Shown: positions 1-8,647, counted from the first letter of the stretch. The stretch: 64,000 nucleotides of DNA from Phycobacter sedimenti (GCF_038148855.1 NZ_JBBVGR010000002.1:248001-312000), one strand, 5' to 3'. Translations and numbers: made by a program. The notes: a model not told the origin generated them from the letters alone.

Positions 1-355
1 CCCAGAAGGTCGGCTTGCGGCGTACATCCAGCTCGGACACCGAAAAGCCCCGGATCGTGGTGACAATATCGCGCAGGGAGTCGCCGGCCGGGCCGACGTC
101 CTTGTTGCGCACATCGGCCAGCATTGCCTGGCTGATCGTCTGCAGTTCGGCCTGCGCGCCAGATCCGAACCCGATGATCGAGTTGCTGTCGCTCATGTCG
201 ATCTCGCCGATGCGCTTGTGGATCGCTTCGCTGGTGGCGGCATCCGCCTGCGCCAGGGGCGGCACATCGCCCGCCGGGACCGGAAGTTCCACAGCGGTCA
301 CCTCGGTGACGAGGGCTTCGGCCTCAAGGGCTTTTTTCTGAACGGTCTCGGACAT
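1..355 (-). CDS. TelA-family toxic anion resistance protein (N-terminal part, cut by window edge)
   Basis: The 118 visible residues start MSETVQKKALEAE and contain the TelA/YaaN signatures SIIGFGSGAQAEL (about 58-70), NKDVGPAGDSLRD and TIRGFSVSELD, ending in RRKPTF at the window edge. TelA proteins are cytoplasmic coiled-coil proteins linked to tellurite and other anion or envelope stress; the exact biochemistry is not known. It lies 26 bases downstream of an XpaC-family gene on the same strand. That pairing is also found in Bacillus (xpaC-yaaN), so an operon is likely. The remaining two thirds of the protein lie outside the window. Confidence 0.88.
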   Translation of the reverse strand, partial: MSETVQKKALEAEALVTEVTAVELPVPAGDVPPLAQADAATSEAIHKRIGEIDMSDSNSIIGFGSGAQAELQTISQAMLADVRNKDVGPAGDSLRDIVTTIRGFSVSELDVRRKPTFW

Positions 356-380
356 CAACGGCGTTCCTCAGGTCAAAGTG

Positions 381-1295
381 TCAGTTGCGGTCCAGCTGGA
401 CCCCTTCGCGCTGCAGACGATCCCGCAGCACATCGATTTCAATGGTCAGGTCACTGCGGTCTTCGAGCAGCATCTTCTGTGTGCGGGCCGCAAAATTCTT
501 TTCCAGATCGTCCAGCAGGGCAAGATAATCCTTGCGGGCCTCGGCATCGCGGCTGCGCGAGAAAATGTCGGCGAACTTGATTGTGGCATCGCGCGCGCCC
601 TGCAGGTAGACGGTCAGATACTTGCGGGCACCGGTCAGATCGCGCGGGTCTTCCTCGATGGTGCGGAACATCTCGCGGGCGACCGACTGGAAACGTTCGA
701 CACGGGCCTCGAGATCCCGGTCCTGCGCGCGCAGCGCCGCATCGCGCATGGCGTTTAGGTAAGCTTCGGCCTCATCCACGGCGCGGGCGACGCGGCTTTG
801 CTGGAAATCATCGACACCCTCAACGCCCTTGTCCTGCAAGGGATCGATCCCGAAAGCCGTCATGTGCAGGCCCGTGGCCGCCAGGCCATAGACAGCGGCG
901 ACAAGGATCCCCGGCTCTGCTTTCCAAGCGGCCAGCGCGGCACCGGCGCCGGTCAGGATCGAGGCGAGAATCTTGCGGGGCAGTGCCGGTTTGCGCGCCA
1001 CCTTGCGGGCGGCAAAGGCTGTCTCCGCGCGCAGGCCTTCGCGCAACAGGAAAGCGGCCCCGGTCCACAGCGCGGCCGCCGTTCCCCCAAGGGCCAGTCC
1101 CGTCGCGCCATCGTTCAGCGACAGAAGCAGCAACACGCCACCCGGCACGAACATCGTGTTGGCGCGTGCGCCGACCGGATCGACCTTGGCATTGCGGAAT
1201 GAAGTTCCTTTGGGCGCGGCGTTTCCTGCGGATGAGGCGTTCGATTGATCCGATCCGCCGTCCGGGCTGTACTTGCCGCCATACCTCAGAGCCAT
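381..1295 (-). CDS. XpaC-family (5-bromo-4-chloroindolyl phosphate hydrolysis) protein
   Basis: A 304-residue protein with a hydrophilic N-terminus and two hydrophobic segments at about 48-80 (MFVPGGVLLLLS..., ALGGTAAALWTGAAFLL). Further hydrophobic stretches lie at 110-145, followed by a long helical C-terminal region rich in Arg, Asp and Glu (YLNAMRDAALRAQ onward). This matches XpaC proteins, named for BCIP hydrolysis in Bacillus but of unknown true function. It sits directly upstream of the TelA-type gene, and the two families travel together as a stress or envelope module. The ATG at 1295 has GGGAGG overlapping the end of the preceding tiny ORF, which suggests translational coupling. Confidence 0.8.
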   Translation of the reverse strand: MALRYGGKYSPDGGSDQSNASSAGNAAPKGTSFRNAKVDPVGARANTMFVPGGVLLLLSLNDGATGLALGGTAAALWTGAAFLLREGLRAETAFAARKVARKPALPRKILASILTGAGAALAAWKAEPGILVAAVYGLAATGLHMTAFGIDPLQDKGVEGVDDFQQSRVARAVDEAEAYLNAMRDAALRAQDRDLEARVERFQSVAREMFRTIEEDPRDLTGARKYLTVYLQGARDATIKFADIFSRSRDAEARKDYLALLDDLEKNFAARTQKMLLEDRSDLTIEIDVLRDRLQREGVQLDRN

Positions 1296-1299
1296 GCGC

Positions 1300-1374
1300 T
1301 CAGCCTCCCACGATCCAGCCGGTGCTCAGGCCGAACATCAGGATCATCAGGGCTGCAAAGGCGACTTTCTGCAC
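1300..1374 (-). CDS. Predicted 24-residue single-membrane-span small protein
   Basis: A GTG-started frame of 24 codons encodes a hydrophobic stretch (residues 4-16, VAFAALMILMFGL) and ends in GWIVGG. A GGGGGAG ribosome binding site lies five bases before the GTG. The stop is only four bases before the XpaC-family start, whose own binding site (GGGAGG) lies inside this frame. No family is recognised. It could be a real membrane microprotein or a leader that sets translation of the next gene. The evidence is position, binding site and hydrophobicity only. Confidence 0.45.
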   Translation of the reverse strand: MQKVAFAALMILMFGLSTGWIVGG

Positions 1375-1461
1375 GCGGGCTCCCCCAGGAGTTAGGTTTA
1401 CATGTCCGAAATCTAAGAGATGAGGCGCGCGCTTACTAGGGGGAAGTCTGTTCCAGATGCC

Positions 1462-2553
1462 TCAGCGCCGGGGATTTTTGCCGATTGGCCCTTTTCCGGG
1501 GCGGGATGGGCCCTTTGCCCCCGGACGAGGTTTCTTTCCACTCGCGGGCTTGTCCCTTTGATCCGGTTTTGATCCCCGAACACCCGCTTTGGGGCCTGGT
1601 TTGCCGCGCTCCATGTCTTCGCCGCGATAGGGAGGCGGTGTTTTTCCAGATGTTTTGCGACCGGGACGCGCGCCTCGGGTGGGTTTGGCCCGCGCTGCCG
1701 CGCCCGATGTGTCCGCGCTTTCCGGCTCAAGACCCAGCTGATCGCGGATCACGCGGGAGCGCAGTTCTTCGACCTCTCCGGGTTTCAGTGACCCAAGCTG
1801 GAAGGGGCCGTATGAAAGCCGCAAAAGGCGGTTCACCGAAAAGCCGATATCCTCAATAGCGCGGCGGATCTCGCGGTTCTTGCCTTCGCGCAGGCCCACG
1901 GTCAGCCAGGCGTTGGCGCCTTGCTGGCGGTCCAGGGTCACGATCATCGGCTGGAACTTTTCGCCCTCGATCACCAGCCCCTTTCGCAGCGGTTCGAAAT
2001 CGCTTTCCTGCGGGCGGCCCTTGATACGAACACGGTAACGGCGCAGCCAGCCGGTGGAGGGCAGTTCCAGCTTGCGCTTGATGCCGCCGTCGTTTGTCAG
2101 CAGCAACAAACCTTCGGAGTTGAGGTCGAGACGCCCCACTGTCATCACCCGAGGCAGATCTTCGGGCAGTTCATCAAAGATCGTCTTGCGGCCCAGCTCG
2201 TCGCTGGTGGTGGTCACAAGGCCCGCCGGTTTGTGATAGAGCCACAGGCGCGGGGCTTCGGCCTCGGGCAAGGGTTTGCCATCGACCAGGATGCGGTCCG
2301 TGCCGGTTACGTTCAGAGCGGGGCTGTCGATCACCTTGCCATTTACCGCAATGCGCCCCTCGGCGATCATCCGTTCTGCCTCGCGCCGCGATGCAACACC
2401 TGCGCGTGACAGGACTTTGGCAATCCGGTCGCCGTCGGGCGTGGTTTCGGCGCCCAAGGTGTCGGTTTGCGTGGTTTTGCGGGCCGCTGCCGTTGGGCGG
2501 GCGGGGCGTTTGGGGGATGCGGGTGTCTTGCTCATCCCTTCGCCATAGAGCAT
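1462..2553 (-). CDS. rluB: 23S rRNA pseudouridine synthase, RluB/RsuA family
   Basis: A 363-residue enzyme of the RsuA/RluB/RluE/RluF family that isomerises a specific uridine in rRNA to pseudouridine. An S4 RNA-binding domain occupies about 43-85 (RIAKVLSRAGVASRREAE...). The catalytic motif is GRLDLNSEG at 140-148 with Asp143 as nucleophile, preceded by YHKPAG at 106-111. The last 80 residues are a low-complexity Arg/Lys/Gly/Pro tail, common in alphaproteobacterial members and probably RNA-binding. A start six codons in (MSKTPAS) is possible, but the first ATG has an AAGG at better spacing. It is divergent from tadA. RluB is favoured over RsuA by the long tail but the target site is inferred. 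Confidence 0.87.
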   Translation of the reverse strand: MLYGEGMSKTPASPKRPARPTAAARKTTQTDTLGAETTPDGDRIAKVLSRAGVASRREAERMIAEGRIAVNGKVIDSPALNVTGTDRILVDGKPLPEAEAPRLWLYHKPAGLVTTTSDELGRKTIFDELPEDLPRVMTVGRLDLNSEGLLLLTNDGGIKRKLELPSTGWLRRYRVRIKGRPQESDFEPLRKGLVIEGEKFQPMIVTLDRQQGANAWLTVGLREGKNREIRRAIEDIGFSVNRLLRLSYGPFQLGSLKPGEVEELRSRVIRDQLGLEPESADTSGAAARAKPTRGARPGRKTSGKTPPPYRGEDMERGKPGPKAGVRGSKPDQRDKPASGKKPRPGAKGPSRPGKGPIGKNPRR

Positions 2554-2597
2554 TCCGGCGCCTTGCGAAAGCGCACATTCTGCGGCAGTGAGGGGGT

Positions 2598-3047
2598 ATG
2601 GTGTTTCGCTCTCATATGTCTATCGCCCTCGAAGAGGCCCGCGCAGCGGCGGCGAGGGGGGAGGTGCCGGTCGGAGCGGTCTTGATTGCGCCGGATGGTA
2701 CGGTGGCGGCGCGCGCCGGGAACCGCACCCGCGAGCTGTCGGACCCCACGGCCCATGCAGAGGTTCTGGCGATCCGCGCCGCCTGCGCTGCGCGCGGATC
2801 GGAACGGCTGGCAGGCTTTGATCTTTATGTAACGCTGGAGCCTTGCGCCATGTGCGCGGCGGCCATTTCGGCAGCCCGGATCGCGCGGGTGTACTACGGG
2901 GCCTCTGACCCTAAGTCCGGCGGCGTGGCCCATGGCGCTTGCGTCTTTTCCCACCCGCAGGCGCATCATGCACCGGAAGTCTATGAAGGGATCGCCGAAG
3001 AGGAATGCGCCGCGCTTTTGAAAGAGTTCTTCAGCGCCCGGCGGTGA
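2598..3047 (+). CDS. tadA: tRNA-specific adenosine deaminase TadA
   Basis: A 149-residue zinc deaminase that converts A34 to inosine in the tRNA-Arg(ACG) anticodon and is normally essential. The cytidine/adenosine deaminase fold is clear: TAHAE at 51-55 (His53 ligand, Glu55 proton shuttle) and EPCAMC at 81-86 (Cys83 and Cys86 ligands). The length is normal for TadA. The ATG at 2598 follows GAGGGGGT closely; a second ATG at 2616 (MSIALEEA) has no binding site but would also give a complete domain. It is transcribed divergently from the pseudouridine synthase, so two RNA-modification genes share one short upstream region. Confidence 0.95.
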   Translation: MVFRSHMSIALEEARAAAARGEVPVGAVLIAPDGTVAARAGNRTRELSDPTAHAEVLAIRAACAARGSERLAGFDLYVTLEPCAMCAAAISAARIARVYYGASDPKSGGVAHGACVFSHPQAHHAPEVYEGIAEEECAALLKEFFSARR

Positions 3048-3146
3048 GCCGCCATATCTACATTGAAAAACCATGGCTGGACAGCAACGCGTCATTCCGC
3101 CAAGGTGTTCTGCAAATGTTCTCTTTTGGGTCGGGCGGATTTTGAA

Positions 3147-3779
3147 TTGAGCAAGGTGATTGTCGGAAAAGACGGGCGTGCCCGCTGCGCCTGGAGCGCC
3201 ACTGCGCCCGAGTTTAACGCCTATCACGATGCGGAGTGGGGCTATCCGGTCGGGGATGACATTCGCCTCTTTGAGAAGATCTGCCTTGAAAGTTTCCAGT
3301 CGGGCCTCAGCTGGCGCACCATCCTGGCCAAGCGCGAGAATTTCCGCGCGGCCTTTTGCGGGTTTGACTGGACCAAGGTCGCCCTCTTCACCGAAGAGGA
3401 CGTGGAGCGCCTGTTGCAGGATGCGGGCATCATTCGCCATCGCGGCAAGATCGAGGCGGTGATCAACAACGCCCGCCGCGCGCAGGAGCTGGTTGAGGAA
3501 GCCGGATCGCTGGCCGCATTCTTCTGGAGTTATGAGCCGGACCCGGACAGCCTGCCCGAGCCGCAGACCAAATCGACCAGCCCAGAGTCCGTCGCGCTCT
3601 CCAAAGCGCTGAAGAAACGCGGCTGGAAATTTGTCGGCCCCACCACCGTTTTTGCCTTCATGCAGGCGATGGGGCTGATCAATGACCATGCGACGGGGTG
3701 CCATTGCAGGGTCAGCGCAGCCAAGGCGCGCGTGGCATTTCAAAAACCCATGTTCACAAACCTTGTTGGTCCGCGTTGA
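3147..3779 (+). CDS. tag: DNA-3-methyladenine glycosylase I
   Basis: Base-excision repair glycosylase that removes 3-methyladenine from alkylated DNA. Family residues are present: an N-terminal RCAW cysteine and a YHDAEWG histidine, with the C-terminal NDHATGCHCR supplying the other His and Cys of the Tag zinc site. The central SFQSGLSWRTILAKRENFR and the IIRHRGKIEAVINNA segments are also typical. The start is not settled. The frame is open from a TTG at 3063, but family similarity begins only around the RCAW motif; the TTG at 3147 is used here and a GTG at 3156 is equally possible. It follows tadA closely and may be co-transcribed. Confidence 0.85.
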   Translation: MSKVIVGKDGRARCAWSATAPEFNAYHDAEWGYPVGDDIRLFEKICLESFQSGLSWRTILAKRENFRAAFCGFDWTKVALFTEEDVERLLQDAGIIRHRGKIEAVINNARRAQELVEEAGSLAAFFWSYEPDPDSLPEPQTKSTSPESVALSKALKKRGWKFVGPTTVFAFMQAMGLINDHATGCHCRVSAAKARVAFQKPMFTNLVGPR

Positions 3780-3831
3780 GCCCATATTGACCGATGCTGA
3801 GGAATGCCCGAATGGCGGCTTTTCTGAGAGA

Positions 3832-4263
3832 TTAGAGACCCTGAACTCCTATGTATTTGCCCCGCAGAACTAAGAGCATACCCAGCAAAACACTGAATGA
3901 CATGAGTGGCCACGACAGAGCGAAGAAGAGTTCAGATCCACTGTCAGGATAAGCAGGAAAAGGCCCCTGTAGAACGGTGCATGCCGAGTGACCTCGTACC
4001 AGAATTTCAAAGCTCAGGCGTGAAGAAAACCAAAGTTGCCAAAAAATGATGGGAAAAACTGGAAGGGAGAACAAAACGATAGTGCGGCCTCGCGGCGACA
4101 GCCACAAACCGAGTATAGCAATGCCATAGAGTAGAAATGAAAAAACTACGCCATGCAAACGATCTGCGTCACCTTGCGTACAAGTGCCTGCAACACGTGC
4201 GAGCACTGTATTGCCCGCTGCTAGGTAGAAGCACATGATAGATAGGGGCTGCCAGAGTTTCAT
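3832..4263 (-). CDS. Hypothetical multi-span membrane protein, AT-rich
   Basis: A 143-residue protein with about four hydrophobic segments: 5-22, 40-56, 65-80 and 112-135. The loop between spans 3 and 4 carries a cysteine (HSACTVLQG). No family is recognised. The codons and flanks (3780-4400) are visibly richer in A and T than the neighbouring housekeeping genes, suggesting a recent arrival between tag and the hydrolase gene. It has no obvious operon partner: tag converges on it, and the hydrolase gene upstream reads the same way across a 143-base gap. Confidence 0.6.
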   Translation of the reverse strand: MKLWQPLSIMCFYLAAGNTVLARVAGTCTQGDADRLHGVVFSFLLYGIAILGLWLSPRGRTIVLFSLPVFPIIFWQLWFSSRLSFEILVRGHSACTVLQGPFPAYPDSGSELFFALSWPLMSFSVLLGMLLVLRGKYIGVQGL

Positions 4264-4406
4264 CGTGTCAGCTTAGTCCTGTAAACTCGATCCGCATACG
4301 TCTCGCATCACAGTCAATAGCGGGCGTGCGTGCAGCCGCAGCGAAAAGTCGCTTCGTTCGCTTCGAGACCAATGCGATTTCCTGAGGTTTGTATAAAAAC
4401 GCCTGT

Positions 4407-5099
4407 CTACAGGTCGATTGCGGTCATCACCTCGGGTTCGATCACGTCGACGCCGGGCAGGCCTGCCATCAGATCCTCTGCCGATTGTTCGAGCAGCGGG
4501 AAGGTCTTGTAGTGGCAGGGGATCACGGTCTTGAAGTTGAAATACCGTTTGGCCGCATAGGCTGCCTGTTTCATGTCCATAGTGAAATGACCGCCTGCGC
4601 ATAGGATGCCCACATCGGGTTTGAAGTAATCCCCGATCCAGTCCATATCCGCCATGATCGCGGTGTCGCCCGAAATGTAGACGGTCTTGCCCTCGGCCTG
4701 CAGGATGTAACCGACTTCGGATCCACCGGTGCGCAGCCCCTCAGGGGTGGAAAAGGTGGAGCTGTGCGAGGCGGGCACCATCGAGAGTTTCACGCCGCCC
4801 AGATCCACCGTGCCGCCCTTGTTGAAGCCGATGGTCTCGATCCCTTCGGTTTCACCCCAGAAGCCCATCAGATCGTACTGACCTGCGACCGGGATGTTCA
4901 GCTTTTTCGCCAGAGGCAGCACGTCGACCACATGGTCGAAATGCGTGTGGGTCAGGATGATATGGGTCGCGCCCGCGATTGCCCCGTCATGCTGGTCTTC
5001 GGGCAGGCTCGGGTTGCCGGTCAGCCAGGGATCCAGCAGCAGCACCTTGCCTTCGGTCTCGAAACGGAAACTGCCGTGGCCCAGCCAGATGATCTTCAT
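4407..5099 (-). CDS. Metal-dependent hydrolase, metallo-beta-lactamase fold (UPF0173 type)
   Basis: A 230-residue MBL-fold protein. The metal-binding motif HTHFDH is at 51-56, and further ligand-bearing segments are PASHSS, SGDTAIMADMD and CHYKTFP near the C-terminus. The short compact architecture that opens MKIIWLGHGSFR is that of the UPF0173/UlaG-like group, which are predicted cytoplasmic hydrolases of unknown or varied substrates. It is the first gene of a minus-strand unit and is divergent from gatC. No substrate can be named from the sequence. Confidence 0.85.
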   Translation of the reverse strand: MKIIWLGHGSFRFETEGKVLLLDPWLTGNPSLPEDQHDGAIAGATHIILTHTHFDHVVDVLPLAKKLNIPVAGQYDLMGFWGETEGIETIGFNKGGTVDLGGVKLSMVPASHSSTFSTPEGLRTGGSEVGYILQAEGKTVYISGDTAIMADMDWIGDYFKPDVGILCAGGHFTMDMKQAAYAAKRYFNFKTVIPCHYKTFPLLEQSAEDLMAGLPGVDVIEPEVMTAIDL

Positions 5100-5265
5100 G
5101 GTTTTTCTCCCCGTGTTGGATTTTTCCGAACTCTAGCATTGCGGGCACAGGAATCCACCGTCATGCACCTTCGGCTTGCCTTCTGGGGCGGGAAAGGCGC
5201 CAGTCAGGCTTGCGGCGCGGGCAGCGCGGCGGTAAACGCGACAGGAACACGAGATGAGGGTTTCC

Positions 5266-5553
5266 ATGTCGATTGACCAAAGCACAGCCGCCAAGGTGGC
5301 CAAACTGGCCCGGATCAAGGTCGAAGAGAACGCGCTGCCTGCCCTGGCGGACGAGTTCAACACCATCCTGGGTTTCATCGAACAGCTGAACGAAGTGGAT
5401 GTGGAAGGGGTCGAACCGATGACCTCGGTCACGCCGCAGCGTCTCAAGCGTCGCGAGGATGTGGTCAATGATGGGGGCCAGCAGGACAAGATCCTCTCGA
5501 ATGCCCCCGACGCCCGCGAGGGCTTCTTTGCGGTCCCCAAGGTGGTGGAGTAA
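5266..5553 (+). CDS. gatC: Asp/Glu-tRNA amidotransferase subunit C
   Basis: The small subunit of GatCAB, the amidotransferase that turns misacylated Glu-tRNA(Gln) and Asp-tRNA(Asn) into the correct aminoacyl-tRNAs. The 95 residues show the GatC pattern: VAKLARIKVEE near the start, LADEFNTILGFIEQLNEVDV in the middle and GVEPMTSV followed by R.DVV. The ATG at 5266 (MSIDQSTAAKV) is preferred because AGGG lies five bases upstream and it matches the family N-terminus; an ATG at 5254 would add four residues. gatA follows after three bases. Confidence 0.93.
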   Translation: MSIDQSTAAKVAKLARIKVEENALPALADEFNTILGFIEQLNEVDVEGVEPMTSVTPQRLKRREDVVNDGGQQDKILSNAPDAREGFFAVPKVVE

Positions 5554-5556
5554 GAC

Positions 5557-7044
5557 ATGAGCGAGTTGAACAAACTGGGCCTGGCCGAGGCGCGCGACGC
5601 GCTACGCAAAGGCGAAACCACCTCCGTCGAGCTGACCGAAGCCTGTCTCAAGGCGATCGACGGCGCCGATGCTCTCAACGCCTTTGTGCACAAGACGCCC
5701 GAGATCGCGCTGGAGCGCGCCAAGGCCGCCGACGCGCGCATCAAGGCGGGCGATGCACCGTCGATGTGTGGTCTGCCGGTGGGGATCAAGGATCTCTTCT
5801 GCACCAAGGGTGTCGACAGTCAGGCGGCGTCGAACATCCTGAAAGGCTTCAAACCCGAGTATGAGAGCACCGTGTCGCAGAAACTGCTGGATGCGGGATC
5901 TGTTATGCTTGGCAAGCTGAACATGGACGAATTCGCCATGGGCTCGTCCAACGAAACTTCGGCCTATGGCGATGCGGTCAGCCCCTGGCGGCGTGAGGGC
6001 AGCGATACGAAGCTGACACCGGGCGGATCTTCGGGCGGCTCGGCCTCTGCCGTGGCAGCGGACCTGTGCCTTGCGGCGACCGGCACCGACACCGGCGGCT
6101 CGATCCGCCAACCTGCGGCCTTTACCGGCACGGTTGGTATCAAGCCCACCTATGGACGCTGCTCGCGTTGGGGCATCGTGGCCTTTGCCTCTTCGCTGGA
6201 TCAGGCGGGCCCGATGACCAAATCCGTGCGCGATGCGGCGATCATGCTCGAAGCCATGGCTGGGCACGACCCCAAGGACAGCACCAGCGCCGATCTGGCC
6301 GTGCCGAACTTTGAGGCGATGCTGACCGGCGATATCAAGGGCAAGAAGATCGGTATCCCGAAGGAATACCGCATGGAGGGCATGCCGGCCGAGATCGAAA
6401 AGCTTTGGGCCGATGGCACCGCGATGCTGAAGGACGCAGGTGCCAAGATCGTCGATATCTCGTTGCCGCACACGAAATATGCGTTGCCTGCCTATTACGT
6501 GATTGCCCCGGCAGAGGCGTCTTCGAACCTCGCGCGCTATGACGGCGTGCGTTACGGTCACCGTGCGACGCTGGCGCAGGGCGACGGCATCACCGAGATG
6601 TACGAAAAGACCCGCGCCGAAGGCTTCGGCCATGAGGTGCAGCGCCGCGTGATGGTCGGCACCTATGTGCTGTCTGCCGGTTTCTATGACGCCTACTACA
6701 ATCGCGCACGCCGCGTGCGCACCCTGATCAAGAAAGACTTCGAGGACGTTTTCGCTGCGGGGATCGATGCAATCCTGACACCGGCGACGCCTTCGGCGGC
6801 CTTTGGTCTGGGGGAGATGACCGATGCGGATCCGGTGCAGATGTACCTGAACGATGTGTTCACGGTCACGGTGAACCTCGCGGGCCTGCCGGGTATCTCC
6901 GTGCCTGCCGGTCTGGATGCGCAAGGATTGCCGCTTGGTCTGCAGCTGATCGGGCGTCCCTGGGAAGAAGGCGATCTGCTGAACACCGCCTATGCGCTGG
7001 AGCAGGCAGCCGGGTTTGTGGCAAAACCGGGAAAATGGTGGTAG
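5557..7044 (+). CDS. gatA: Asp/Glu-tRNA amidotransferase subunit A
   Basis: A 495-residue amidase-signature enzyme that hydrolyses glutamine and passes ammonia to GatB. The Ser-cisSer-Lys triad is visible: Lys in GLPVGIKDLF, the glycine/serine-rich PGGSSGGSASAVAA and the nucleophile segment GTDTGGSIRQPAAF. The C-terminal domain ends with GLPGISVPAGL and GLQLIGRPWEE. Length is typical. It forms a two-gene operon with gatC; gatB is not in the window, an arrangement common in Rhodobacterales. Confidence 0.96.
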   Translation: MSELNKLGLAEARDALRKGETTSVELTEACLKAIDGADALNAFVHKTPEIALERAKAADARIKAGDAPSMCGLPVGIKDLFCTKGVDSQAASNILKGFKPEYESTVSQKLLDAGSVMLGKLNMDEFAMGSSNETSAYGDAVSPWRREGSDTKLTPGGSSGGSASAVAADLCLAATGTDTGGSIRQPAAFTGTVGIKPTYGRCSRWGIVAFASSLDQAGPMTKSVRDAAIMLEAMAGHDPKDSTSADLAVPNFEAMLTGDIKGKKIGIPKEYRMEGMPAEIEKLWADGTAMLKDAGAKIVDISLPHTKYALPAYYVIAPAEASSNLARYDGVRYGHRATLAQGDGITEMYEKTRAEGFGHEVQRRVMVGTYVLSAGFYDAYYNRARRVRTLIKKDFEDVFAAGIDAILTPATPSAAFGLGEMTDADPVQMYLNDVFTVTVNLAGLPGISVPAGLDAQGLPLGLQLIGRPWEEGDLLNTAYALEQAAGFVAKPGKWW

Positions 7045-7095
7045 AACCGGGTAAAACAAAAGCAGTACCCGCTTGACCAAACACAGGTGATCCCG

Positions 7096-7881
7096 ATGCG
7101 TCTCCTCGTCTCCCTCGCCGCCGCTGGCAGTATTCTGGCCCTGGCAGCCTGCTCTCCGCCGGTGCCGGACAGCGCGGCCGGCGTGGGGATTGACGATGAT
7201 CCTTTTGCTGCACGCCCTGATATCGGGACGACGATCAACGGCGATGCGCTGATCCCGCCTGCACGGGTGTCGAGTGAGCCACTGTCGACGACCAGCAACT
7301 TGCAGGCGGCCCCGCGCAGCGCCGGATCCATTGCCGGGGCAGGGACGCTTGCGCAAACCGCGAGCAACGAGGACATTGCGCGCGAAGCCGCTGCTGCCCT
7401 GCGCGCGGCGCAGAACAATTCGGGCGTGGCTCCGCTTGAAGCCAGCCCGTCAAACCCGGCGCCGCAGTTGATCGGCAATCCGGGCCTGTCGGATGAGAAC
7501 AGCTTTGATGCGGTATCGGCGCGGCAGACCATCGAAAGCGATGCCGAGCGCCTGAAACGCCAGCGCGCGCAGTATCAGGTGGTGGCGCCTACCGAGCTAC
7601 CCACCGTCGCGCCCAGCCAGCGCGACCCGAATATCGTACAATATGCCCTCAGCACTTCGAACCCTCCGGGGAATCGGATCTACAGCCGCTCGGGCATCAA
7701 CCTGCAGTCTCGTTCGGCACGCAATTGCGCCGGCTATGCTTCGCCTGAACTGGCGCAGATTGCCTTTCTTGAGGCGGGTGGCCCGCGGCGTGATCGCTAC
7801 GCGCTTGATCCGGATGGGGACGGCTACGCCTGTGGCTGGGACCCCTCGCCATACCGTCTGGTTCTCAACAGCGGTTCCTGA
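7096..7881 (+). CDS. Secreted lipoprotein with C-terminal excalibur-like domain
   Basis: A 261-residue predicted lipoprotein. A hydrophobic signal peptide ends in the lipobox LAAC at about 16-19, followed by a long Ala/Pro/Ser-rich linker. The compact C-terminal segment (NCAGYASPELAQIAFLE then DPDGDGYACGWDP) resembles the excalibur calcium-binding motif with its DxDxDGxxC pattern and paired cysteines. The ATG at 7096 is used because AGGTGA lies just upstream; a GTG at 7087 would add three residues. It lies 13 bases before the amidase gene, suggesting a joint cell-envelope role, which is inference. Confidence 0.78.
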   Translation: MRLLVSLAAAGSILALAACSPPVPDSAAGVGIDDDPFAARPDIGTTINGDALIPPARVSSEPLSTTSNLQAAPRSAGSIAGAGTLAQTASNEDIAREAAAALRAAQNNSGVAPLEASPSNPAPQLIGNPGLSDENSFDAVSARQTIESDAERLKRQRAQYQVVAPTELPTVAPSQRDPNIVQYALSTSNPPGNRIYSRSGINLQSRSARNCAGYASPELAQIAFLEAGGPRRDRYALDPDGDGYACGWDPSPYRLVLNSGS

Positions 7882-7894
7882 TGGGACTGTTCTG

Positions 7895-8596
7895 ATGGGC
7901 GCGCGCGTGTCTGATGCCATCTGGCACCCAAGTCCGAACCACACGGTGCGTCGCGATGGGCTGACACCAAGCCTTGTGGTGCTCCACTATACGGCCATGC
8001 AAAGCGCAGAGGCCGCACTTGAGCGCCTGTGCGATCCGGTGGCCGAGGTATCGGCCCATTACCTCATCGGGCGTGACGGAACGCTCTGGCAGATGGTCGA
8101 GGAAGATCAGCGCGCCTGGCACGCGGGCGCAGGGGAGTGGTGCGGGCTGCAGGATATCAACTCCCGCTCCATCGGGATCGAGCTGGACAATGGCGGCGAT
8201 CATCCCTTCTCGGCACCACAGATGGATCGGCTGGAGCAGCTTCTGACAGAAGTGATGCGACGCTGGCGCATGTCGCCGGATGCGGTGATCGGCCATTCTG
8301 ACATGGCGCCGGATCGAAAAATCGATCCGGGCCCGCGCTTTGACTGGGCGCGACTGGCGCGGCAGGGGCTCGCGCGGCAGGGCGCTGAGGCCGTGGCGGG
8401 CGCAGGCGGCCTGATGGAGCCGGATATGCTGGATGCTGCGCGGTTCCGGGCCTATGCTCGCGACATTGGCTATACTGCACCGGTGGATGATGAGGCGCTT
8501 CTGGCCGCCGTGCGCCTGCGCTATCGTCCGCAGGCCAGGGGTCCGCTGTGCCCAGAGGATTTTGCGCCGCTCGGGCAGGCGGAACTCTGGGGCTGA
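7895..8596 (+). CDS. N-acetylmuramoyl-L-alanine amidase, Amidase_2/AmpD-AmiD type
   Basis: A 233-residue zinc amidase that cleaves the MurNAc-L-Ala bond of peptidoglycan fragments. The first zinc ligand lies in VVLHYTAM (His31). The substrate segment is SAHYLIGRDGTLWQMV, and the second ligand region HSDMAPDRKIDPG carries the family's HSD..P.RK.DPG motif. A short helical tail (residues about 175-233) resembles the small C-terminal peptidoglycan-binding region of AmiD. No signal peptide is seen, so it may act on cytoplasmic anhydro-muropeptides like AmpD. The open frame continues upstream over the previous gene, but the ATG at 7895 begins the conserved part. Confidence 0.88.
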   Translation: MGARVSDAIWHPSPNHTVRRDGLTPSLVVLHYTAMQSAEAALERLCDPVAEVSAHYLIGRDGTLWQMVEEDQRAWHAGAGEWCGLQDINSRSIGIELDNGGDHPFSAPQMDRLEQLLTEVMRRWRMSPDAVIGHSDMAPDRKIDPGPRFDWARLARQGLARQGAEAVAGAGGLMEPDMLDAARFRAYARDIGYTAPVDDEALLAAVRLRYRPQARGPLCPEDFAPLGQAELWG

Positions 8597-8612
8597 CCTC
8601 CTCATCATCCTC

Positions 8613-8641
8613 TTGACCACAACGAGATGAGCGCATAGGTG
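8613..8641 (+). promoter_or_regulatory. Predicted sigma-70 promoter of rnpB
   Basis: TTGACC at 8613-8618 followed, 17 bases later, by a weak TAGGTG -10 at 8636-8641. This would place the transcript start at about 8648, exactly where the P1 helix of RNase P RNA begins. Confidence 0.5.
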
Positions 8642-8647
8642 CGGGCT

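Noticed and set aside
2532..3785. A 417-codon minus-strand frame across tadA and tag
   Set aside because: Both genes on the plus strand have full catalytic motifs; the opposing frame has none.
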